Shown piece after piece: positions 1 through 5,189 of a stretch of 7,604 bases of DNA. The DNA lies in the NCBI GenBank assembly GCA_002497025.1, contig DAMG01000093.1:1-7604 (forward strand), in the 5' to 3' direction. Numbering within the stretch: position 1 is the stretch's first letter; each line of letters begins with the position of its first letter. The stretch is from Euryarchaeota archaeon UBA126 (GTDB taxonomy: Archaea; Thermoplasmatota; Poseidoniia; Poseidoniales; Thalassarchaeaceae). The notes beneath the pieces are model-generated. The model was not told where the DNA came from, did no database searches, and worked only from the letters and a program-made list of their open reading frames with translations. The position numbers were made by a program, and so were the translations under genes.

Positions 1-1
1 T

Positions 2-445
2 TGGCTTCAATTGCTAGATGAGAAAGACGGTACGGTAAAGGTAGGAATGTCGGAATTCTTACGCGCAGATTACGGAGATGTGGTACGTGTAATCCTACCT
101 CATCCACAAGATACTAGTGAATTTATCTTGGACGATGAAGGGACTGCAGGAATACGAGACGATGGGGAAGAAGACTCCAGTACTGAATCAGTTTCCACTG
201 GTGACGAAATAGGTATTGGGGATTTGCTAGTTACTCTCCGTACAGTATCCGACAGGGTCTTGATTAATTCTCCGTTCCCTTGCAAGGTGCTCGAACTTAA
301 TGGAGAGGTAGAAGATAATGCAGATCTTGCAAATGATGACGCTTATGGAGACGGATGGTTTCTGATTGTAAAACCTCATGATGGATTTGATGAGGAACAA
401 TTCTTAGATGCAAACGAGTATGTCGAATACTTGAGCGAATTGTGA
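2..445 (+). CDS. Glycine cleavage H-protein-like (GcvH fold), 5'-partial, lacks the lipoyl lysine
   Basis: The reading frame is open to the left edge, so the true start lies outside the window. Position 2 codes the Trp of the H-protein N-terminal 'H-x-W' strand, and the TTG at 11 is therefore internal. Visible family features are the DGTVKVGMSEF strand, the GDVVRVILP segment and the diagnostic C-terminal stretch EDNADLANDDAYGDGW, followed by a terminal helix ending EYVEYLSEL. H-protein normally carries a lipoylated Lys in a hairpin (ESVKAxSD) and shuttles aminomethyl groups between GcvP, GcvT and the lipoamide dehydrogenase. Here the aligned hairpin reads TLRTVSD, with Arg (codon 239-241) at the Lys position. 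An acidic insertion rich in Asp, Glu and Ser precedes the hairpin. The classical lipoate-carrier role is therefore doubtful. It could be a non-lipoylated paralogue with a structural or regulatory role. The fold call is firm and the function is open. No other gcv gene is visible. It ends directly against the convergent CCA gene. Confidence 0.8.
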   Translation, partial: WLQLLDEKDGTVKVGMSEFLRADYGDVVRVILPHPQDTSEFILDDEGTAGIRDDGEEDSSTESVSTGDEIGIGDLLVTLRTVSDRVLINSPFPCKVLELNGEVEDNADLANDDAYGDGWFLIVKPHDGFDEEQFLDANEYVEYLSEL

Positions 446-1675
446 TTACGGCCAAGCTAAAGATGGCCAAGAACCAGGTTCTTCTGATTCCCAATCAATT
501 GTTTTCAGTAGCGATATTACTTCATCAGTATCAGAGAGATTTTCTTCGATTTGTCTCCTGTGAAGCCAGCCTTTTAAGCGGCCTAGTCTGATTCCAGGTT
601 CTAAACCTGTAACCTTCATCAATTTCTCTCCATTAATCAAAGGCTTATTGCCTGCATTCAGAGGCTCAAGTTTAGAAGATGCTTCCAGAAATTCTTCTCC
701 TTTTTGTCCGAAGTATGCCATTACATCCTTCTTCATAGAATCTGACAAGGCGGCGTTAAATCTTCTGAAAGAGTTTATTTCATGACTTAGATCTTCAATT
801 TGTAAATCGTGTAAAAATCGAATTATCGAAGATTCCTCATTGGATAACCTGAGAGCCTGTTGGAGATGCTCAGCTAGGGAGGTTCCTGAACGACTGTCCA
901 TAGAGCATAAAATCGCGAGATTGACTACCGGTGACTCAGAAAAATACTCGACTGTAGAAAAATTTGTTCCCGGCAATATTTGGGCTAATACGCCAAAATT
1001 CTTCATTAATTTGACCACTTGGATATTCTTTTTCCCTTGAAAAATTCTCGACAGTTCAGCCCACTTACGCTCCGAAGAGACCTTTCCAAGCATGTTTAGA
1101 TTGTCTGTTATTGCGTTTTGTAAATCCTCATCTATATTTCTCAATTCTAATTCACCAAAATCTAGGAAGCGGAATGCCCTCATTATCCTCAGGCCATCTT
1201 CAGATATTCTCTCATGTGCATTTCCAACCGCACGAATAATTCCTGCATTCAAATCATCAATACCACCAAATTCATCGATAATTTCACCTGTTATTGGATT
1301 GAGAGCCATGGCATTAATGGTAAAGTCCCGTCGTGCTAAATCTTCGATAATATCATCACCAAATTCTACCTTATCTGGTCTACGGCCATCTCCGTAGGTG
1401 CCTTCGCTGCGTAATGTGGTCACTTCCCAAGATTTCTCAGAATCTTCATCCAGAACCAAAATGGTTCCAAATGCAGCCCCAACTGGAATAGTTTTGTCAA
1501 ATAATTGCATTACTACATCTGGGTGTAAATTTGTTGCAATATCCATTTCATCGGGATTTAACCCCTGTAATGAATCTCTAACCCAGCCACCAACAATCCA
1601 AGCCTTACCATGCTCAGATAGCCGTTCCAAGACTCGCCTATCTGAAGTGGCGAGCTGGCTCAATAGACCGCTCAT
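446..1675 (-). CDS. cca: Class II CCA-adding tRNA nucleotidyltransferase (bacterial/eukaryotic type), 409 aa
   Basis: This enzyme adds or repairs the 3'-terminal CCA of tRNAs using CTP and ATP. Domains in order: the pol-beta-type head with VGGWVRD (residues 28-34), the carboxylate motif EMDIAT (43-48), EVTTLRSEG and DGRRPDKVEF (84-105), motif RRDFTINAM (115-123), the neck with EDGLR (159-163), the motif that templates C versus A selection, and RIMRAFRF. A body/tail follows, with the family pattern PLINGEKLMKVTGLEPGIRLG near the C-terminus. There is no HD domain. The usual catalytic DxD is ExD here (Glu43, Asp45). The ATG at 1675 is supported by AGGAG seven bases upstream. Archaea normally use an unrelated class I enzyme, so transfer from bacteria is a reasonable inference. 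A poly(A) polymerase of the same superfamily is the main alternative, but the EDGLR motif and tail favour CCA addition. Its stop abuts the H-protein stop. Confidence 0.85.
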   Translation of the reverse strand: MSGLLSQLATSDRRVLERLSEHGKAWIVGGWVRDSLQGLNPDEMDIATNLHPDVVMQLFDKTIPVGAAFGTILVLDEDSEKSWEVTTLRSEGTYGDGRRPDKVEFGDDIIEDLARRDFTINAMALNPITGEIIDEFGGIDDLNAGIIRAVGNAHERISEDGLRIMRAFRFLDFGELELRNIDEDLQNAITDNLNMLGKVSSERKWAELSRIFQGKKNIQVVKLMKNFGVLAQILPGTNFSTVEYFSESPVVNLAILCSMDSRSGTSLAEHLQQALRLSNEESSIIRFLHDLQIEDLSHEINSFRRFNAALSDSMKKDVMAYFGQKGEEFLEASSKLEPLNAGNKPLINGEKLMKVTGLEPGIRLGRLKGWLHRRQIEENLSDTDEVISLLKTIDWESEEPGSWPSLAWP

Positions 1676-1682
1676 GACACGT

Positions 1683-1687
1683 CTCCT
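1683..1687 (-). promoter_or_regulatory. Shine-Dalgarno of the CCA-enzyme gene
   Basis: AGGAG on the minus strand lies seven bases before the ATG at 1675-1673. It fixes the start of the nucleotidyltransferase gene and implies a transcribed leader. Confidence 0.6.
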
Positions 1688-1709
1688 AGCGGTCTAAACA
1701 TCAACCCGT

Positions 1710-1737
1710 CGGGCATTATGCCTATCTGTGATGCCCG
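1710..1737. repeat. Inverted repeat between divergent cca and serK-like genes
   Basis: CGGGCAT (1710-1716) is mirrored by ATGCCCG (1731-1737), a perfect 7-base inverted repeat with a 14-base spacer. A second palindrome, GGCAT-T-ATGCC (1712-1722), is nested inside the left arm. The whole structure sits in the only 74 bases separating two divergently transcribed genes. It could be an operator for a dimeric regulator or a hairpin in the leader of the + strand gene. Which one applies cannot be decided from the sequence. Confidence 0.4.
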
Positions 1738-1749
1738 TTTTCGGAGGTC

Positions 1750-2163
1750 ATGGAGGTCGAGTTGGTACCACTGGAGGTCCTTCGTCCACATGAACAAATC
1801 ATCCATAAAAAGGTGGATCAATTAGAGCGTGTAACTCATCGTTGGAACGCTTACACAAAGCCACTTCTCCTAGATCGAACAACCGGTACAATCCTTGATG
1901 GACACCACCGATATCATGTTGCACAAAGGATTGGTTTACTCTGTGTACCATGTGTATTAATCGATTATTTGGAGGATGACTCTATTGAACTAGACGTTTG
2001 GCCTAATTGTGGCCGGGATACAATCTCTAAACAAGACGTAATCGACGCCGCACTTTCTGGTGATTTGATGAATCCAAAGACAAGTCGACATCGCCTATCC
2101 GACCATCTTCCACCAATCGCTGTTCCTTTGTCTAGATTGAAACAACCTGCGATTGATAATTGA
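1750..2163 (+). CDS. Compact SerK-like free-serine kinase (ParB/sulfiredoxin fold), 137 aa
   Basis: The protein resembles archaeal SerK, the ADP-dependent kinase that makes O-phosphoserine from free serine for cysteine synthesis in Thermococcus kodakarensis. Residues 4-20 (ELVPLEVLRPHEQ) contain the PHE motif, whose Glu (Glu15) corresponds to the catalytic Glu30 of the Thermococcus enzyme. LDGHHRYH (49-56) supplies the Asp50 and His53 equivalents of that enzyme's active-site Asp and His. The C-terminus has the family pattern SKQDVIDAALSGDL followed by NPKTSRH (109-114 PKTSRH), which in SerK reads PKTTRH. The Thermococcus protein is about 100 residues longer, the extra sequence lying between these blocks. 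A DNA-binding ParB is unlikely: there is no helix-turn-helix and the PKTxRH tail is kinase-like. The ATG at 1750 has GGAGG only two bases upstream, too close for normal use. A TTG at 1762 with its own GGAGG (1752-1756) is an alternative start. Substrate is inferred. Confidence 0.65.
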   Translation: MEVELVPLEVLRPHEQIIHKKVDQLERVTHRWNAYTKPLLLDRTTGTILDGHHRYHVAQRIGLLCVPCVLIDYLEDDSIELDVWPNCGRDTISKQDVIDAALSGDLMNPKTSRHRLSDHLPPIAVPLSRLKQPAIDN

Positions 2164-2169
2164 GTAATC

Positions 2170-3165
2170 CTATTGCTCAGCTAAGAGATTTTTTGCAGAG
2201 GATGAAATTAACTCCAAATCAGATTTAGCAAGATTGTTAACAATAGAAAGAGTCGTTTCAGAAATAGGTCTCCCGATTAAATCCTCAATAAGCTGTGAAC
2301 GCATCTCCTCTGAGCGTGAGTCATCGCTCAACAGGTCGTCCCTTAGGATTGTTCCAGATTCACTCCTTTCTCCACGTAATAGACGAATCAATAACATCTC
2401 TGACGCATTGCATTTGAGCGTATCGGGCAATCCCTCTATAGATGTCCAATCTGTATCTCGTAGGCTGCGAGAGAAGCGATTTACGAAAGCAGTGTTAGTA
2501 TCTCTAATCCAGGACTCTATTCGATTTGGTGATGAAGTAAGGAGAATACTGGCTATACGGGCCTTAACTTCACCGCTTGATTCTGCAATCAATTCATTTA
2601 GTTGATTTTCGATTTCTTCATTGTAAGTCGCCGAATCCCCTTCAATTATTCCAATTGCAGAGGCTCTAACAGTTTCTGACTCATCAGAAAGAAGTTGCAA
2701 AATAATGTTTGAATCCACTCTTTCCAAAGAAGAAACTCGCTGTGCAACAGCCCTCCTGACTGCCCTATCCTCGACAACTATGGCTTCTGCGATGGAACTT
2801 TCATCAGAATTAATTCTAGCCTTCCAAGCGGCTAATCTGATATTTGGCTCATCATCGCATGAAAGTTTGCCAAGGATTACTTGACCAGCACCACCTGCTC
2901 TAATCGCAATCCTTGCAGCTAACAATCTTCTAGTATTCTCTCGTGACTGAGATAGTTTTTCAATCAAAACTAGGTCTTTACTAGCGGCCCACTTTTCTAT
3001 GGCCTCTAAGGCCTTTTCTCTGAACCAAGGATCTGGATCGTCGAGTAATTTTTCAAATCCATTCAATGCTTCTGGGTCATTCAATTCGAATAGATGCCTT
3101 ACGGCTCTTCGACGCTGTCTCACATCGCTGTGGTTCAACTTGGCCAAGGCAGGCCTTACACTCAT
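2170..3165 (-). CDS. HEAT-repeat protein, 331 aa, function unknown
   Basis: This is a predicted soluble all-helical solenoid with no signal peptide or membrane segment. Short HEAT/PBS-lyase-like units recur, with the typical aspartate/proline turn and a conserved Arg in the second helix: around residues 40-60 (LLDDPDPWFREKALEAIEKWA region), 101-118 (CDDEPNIRLAAWKARI), 130-147 (VEDRAVRRAVAQRV), 158-174 (LSDESETVRASAIGII) and 195-208 (SSGEVKARIASIL). The C-terminal third is less regular. No catalytic motif is visible, so a scaffold or protein-binding role is the most that can be inferred. It may be co-transcribed with the PCMT-like gene, whose stop lies 71 bases upstream on the same strand. No Shine-Dalgarno is seen before the ATG, which is preceded by the AT-rich ATAAT; leaderless initiation or translation from the upstream message are both possible. 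Its stop is six bases from the convergent SerK-like stop. Confidence 0.7.
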   Translation of the reverse strand: MSVRPALAKLNHSDVRQRRRAVRHLFELNDPEALNGFEKLLDDPDPWFREKALEAIEKWAASKDLVLIEKLSQSRENTRRLLAARIAIRAGGAGQVILGKLSCDDEPNIRLAAWKARINSDESSIAEAIVVEDRAVRRAVAQRVSSLERVDSNIILQLLSDESETVRASAIGIIEGDSATYNEEIENQLNELIAESSGEVKARIASILLTSSPNRIESWIRDTNTAFVNRFSRSLRDTDWTSIEGLPDTLKCNASEMLLIRLLRGERSESGTILRDDLLSDDSRSEEMRSQLIEDLIGRPISETTLSIVNNLAKSDLELISSSAKNLLAEQ

Positions 3166-3236
3166 ATTATCGGCGAATCAAAAGTATGGCATGAACACTA
3201 CGCACTAAAGAATCGGAACTAAACAACGACTTTGGC

Positions 3237-4229
3237 TCATGGAACCAGGTCTTCATGACCTCCAACCATTGGAGGTTGATCATCATCCCAATCGGCTGGA
3301 GATTCTATGTCTATAGCCAGTAATTGCCCGAAAAGAGGCCACATAGGTTGTAGCCACTCCATCTCTGCCATGAGCAATTCAAAAACTGGGTGCTCAACTA
3401 AATCGTCCTCGGTAGCGTCCTCGTTCAATGGTGGTATATCCGCCGGCATACCTCGAAGAGAATACACTAATTCTTCGATTCTTTCTATGGTTTCATTATC
3501 GATTTCTACCATTTCAACAATAATGCTTAGTGCATCTTCGATATGGTCCGCAAGTGCTTGTGGATCCAATGGGTCTCGTTCGGCCTCCGAAAGATCCATT
3601 GGGCCAAAAACAACATTTCCAAGTTCTGTGTCCAACCAATCGTCACCTTGCCTTTCTCGCTTCAGTAGGTTTTGTTGTATTGGCCCACCAAACGGTCCTA
3701 AGACAAATCCTCCTTCTTCCACCACACCTGCTACTGTTAGTGGAATTTCTCTTACCGCGCCGGTAATCAAAACTCGGTCCACTCCTCTAGTTACCTCGTC
3801 GTCATCCTCCAGTGAGCCGACTGGTAAGACACGAATCAGTCCTTTCGAATCATGAAATTCTAATCTTTCCTCTGTATGGCATAGTACCTCTGGATGAGGT
3901 TCGAGAACAGTCACCATCCCATCTTTTCCAACGATATAGTCGATTAACGCGGCTAGATATCCTCCTTTAGCTCCTATCAACAAGACATGTTGGCCAGTAT
4001 CCAACTCAAGGTGGTGAAGTAGTGTCGCAATCATGTGCGGCGCGGAGATAGTTTTCGCGGCATCATTCTGAGTGATTAGAAAGGGAACAGGTCTATCATG
4101 CCAAAATCCATCTAATTCGTGGTCTGTAAAAGACCCAATGAACACATGTTGCATGGCTTCAGCCACCTCATTTTCCAGAGGAATACCACTTTTTCGAAGT
4201 CTTTTAACCAAGTCTTCTAAGGGGTTCAT
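3237..4229 (-). CDS. Protein-L-isoaspartate O-methyltransferase-like protein with acidic C-terminal extension, 330 aa
   Basis: The first ~200 residues follow the PCMT (Pcm) pattern, which repairs isoaspartyl residues with S-adenosylmethionine. The N-terminal helix EDLVKRLRKSGI is followed by RPVPFLITQ, the signature TISAPHM (60-66), then VLLIGAKGGYLAAL (82-95), VTVLEPHPE (106-114) and VDRVLITGAVREIP (150-163), and then EEGGFVLGPFGG (171-182). SAM motif I is atypical: the family has E-x-G-x-G-x-G, whereas this has L-I-G-A-K-G-G, losing the acidic residue and the central Gly. The acidic GDG motif that normally follows is also not recognisable near PVGSLEDDD. A ~130-residue acidic, helical tail follows, beyond the usual ~210-220 aa. 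I chose the ATG at 4229 because family N-termini begin near EDLVKRLRK and GAAGG lies seven bases upstream. An ATG at 4277 would add 16 unrelated residues and sit 20 bases from the divergent tRNA. The family is clear; methyltransferase activity is uncertain. Confidence 0.75.
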   Translation of the reverse strand: MNPLEDLVKRLRKSGIPLENEVAEAMQHVFIGSFTDHELDGFWHDRPVPFLITQNDAAKTISAPHMIATLLHHLELDTGQHVLLIGAKGGYLAALIDYIVGKDGMVTVLEPHPEVLCHTEERLEFHDSKGLIRVLPVGSLEDDDEVTRGVDRVLITGAVREIPLTVAGVVEEGGFVLGPFGGPIQQNLLKRERQGDDWLDTELGNVVFGPMDLSEAERDPLDPQALADHIEDALSIIVEMVEIDNETIERIEELVYSLRGMPADIPPLNEDATEDDLVEHPVFELLMAEMEWLQPMWPLFGQLLAIDIESPADWDDDQPPMVGGHEDLVP

Positions 4230-4297
4230 AGGTTCGCCTTCAGGCAGGTTATTCGACCACCAATCATTTGAACACATTGCGTCCGCGTTCTCACTCA

Positions 4298-4373
4298 GGG
4301 CCCGTGGTCTAGGGGTTATGACGTCGCTCTTACAAAGCGAAGATCACCGGTTCAATTCCGGTCGGGCCCACCA
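4298..4373 (+). tRNA. tRNA-Val(UAC), intronless, CCA encoded
   Basis: It folds as a complete cloverleaf. Acceptor GGGCCCG (4298-4304) pairs with CGGGCCC (4363-4369), with discriminator A (4370) and a genomic CCA (4371-4373). The D stem starts GTC (4307-4309) and closes with GAC (4320-4322). The anticodon arm TCGCT/AGCGA (4324-4328 with 4336-4340) encloses loop CTTACAA, with anticodon TAC at 4331-4333, which reads GUA and probably other Val codons. The T arm ACCGG/CCGGT (4346-4350 with 4358-4362) encloses TTCAATT. No intron interrupts the usual position after base 37. Body length is 73 bases plus CCA. The following gene starts 57 bases downstream on the same strand, so one transcript is possible. 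Confidence 0.96.
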
Positions 4374-4430
4374 AAAACCTCCATTTTCCGTATGTGAAAG
4401 AGTCAAGAAGGACGGGCCGAGCGGACGGTC

Positions 4431-5117
4431 GTGGTCGAAGAGACTGCAGCGCTCGCCTCGCGGTTGAGCCGAAGACTCCGGAAGAGAGGGTGGAGCATTG
4501 CAACCGCCGAGTCTTGTACCGGTGGATTACTTGCCTCAACCTTCACAGATATCTCTGGTGCAACCAATTGGTTTGACCAGGGTTGGGTGGTCTACAATAA
4601 TGAAGCAAAAATGCGAGAACTTGGTGTAGAGAAATCCGCATTTGACCAAGGAGAAGCTGGAGCAGTATCTCACCAAGTGGCTTTGCAAATGGCTCGAGGA
4701 GCTCGGCATCGCTCTAATGCCCAGGTGTCAATTGCTATCACCGGTATCGCTGGACCGGGTGGAGCAACACCTACCAAAGAAGTAGGGCTTGTCCACGTTG
4801 CTGTAACAGCCGGAGATCAATTCATAGTGCGCAGGAGAGATTTCGGAGAAAATGACCGTTTAGATAACAAGAAATCGTTCGTATCATTCGCACTTAGACT
4901 TTCTTTGGAACTTCTAGATCGGGTTGTAGAAGACGAGGAGCGCCTCGCCGCAGTCGAAAGTCGTGTTGAAGGCGGCGAAGAGCAAGAGCCTGAATCCATG
5001 GATCCAAAGTCTGAGCAGTGGCAAGGAAATCTGTCTTGGGCAGATTGGGAAACTGAGACCGTCGCCGATGAGATTCAAAAGGTGGATTTAGCATCCTTGA
5101 CAGATTGGGATGAGTAA
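4431..5117 (+). CDS. Stand-alone CinA C-terminal-domain protein (PncC-type nicotinamide-nucleotide amidase), 228 aa
   Basis: Residues ~5-165 form the CinA-C domain, which in characterised bacterial members (PncC) deamidates nicotinamide mononucleotide to nicotinic acid mononucleotide in NAD salvage and metabolite repair. Visible motifs are ATAESCTGG (24-32), WVVYNNEAK (52-60), GAVS (77-80), ITGIAGPGG (103-111) and VGLVHVAV (118-125), with DFGENDR (137-143) in place of the common F-x-GdR. The molybdopterin-binding-like N-terminal domain of full-length CinA is absent. A ~60-residue strongly acidic tail follows (EDEER onward), containing two similar WxDW/TDWDE patches. The GTG at 4431 is the only start in this frame after the in-frame stop at 4395-4397, and the first helix already belongs to the domain. 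No good Shine-Dalgarno is visible. It may be read through from the tRNA gene. Domain call is firm; amidase activity is inferred from the family. Confidence 0.85.
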   Translation: MVEETAALASRLSRRLRKRGWSIATAESCTGGLLASTFTDISGATNWFDQGWVVYNNEAKMRELGVEKSAFDQGEAGAVSHQVALQMARGARHRSNAQVSIAITGIAGPGGATPTKEVGLVHVAVTAGDQFIVRRRDFGENDRLDNKKSFVSFALRLSLELLDRVVEDEERLAAVESRVEGGEEQEPESMDPKSEQWQGNLSWADWETETVADEIQKVDLASLTDWDE

Positions 5118-5129
5118 TATTCCATAATC

Positions 5130-5144
5130 CGGCTCCATGAGCCG
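5130..5144. repeat. Short hairpin after the CinA-type gene
   Basis: CGGCTC-CAT-GAGCCG is a perfect 6-base stem with a 3-base loop, 13 bases after the CinA-type stop codon. No T-run follows, so it is not a classical intrinsic terminator. It may stabilise the 3' end of the upstream message or lie in the leader of the polymerase gene. Confidence 0.35.
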
Positions 5145-5189
5145 CACTAGGCGATATCATCATGAGCGGTCCTGTGTGACCTATGGCAT

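Noticed and set aside
11..13. TTG as the start of the H-protein-like gene
   Set aside because: The frame continues upstream to the window edge and codes the conserved family Trp at position 2, so this TTG is an internal Leu.
283..291. Lys in the segment PFPCKVLEL as a replacement lipoylation site
   Set aside because: It aligns to the strand after the hairpin rather than the hairpin tip, so it is not positioned like the lipoyl lysine.
3307..3855. Plus-strand open frame of 182 aa, Ser-rich
   Set aside because: It lies wholly antisense to the PCMT-like gene, has no recognisable domain, and its composition mirrors the acidic codons of the opposite strand.
4374..4392. T-run after the tRNA as a terminator
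   Set aside because: Only a four-T stretch (CATTTTCC) is present, which is too weak to call. The downstream gene may be on the same transcript.
4330..4539. Minus-strand open frame of 69 aa ending in GPTGIEPVIFAL
   Set aside because: This C-terminal string is the well-known false protein from translating the antisense of a tRNA T-arm and acceptor. It overlaps tRNA-Val and the CinA-type gene.
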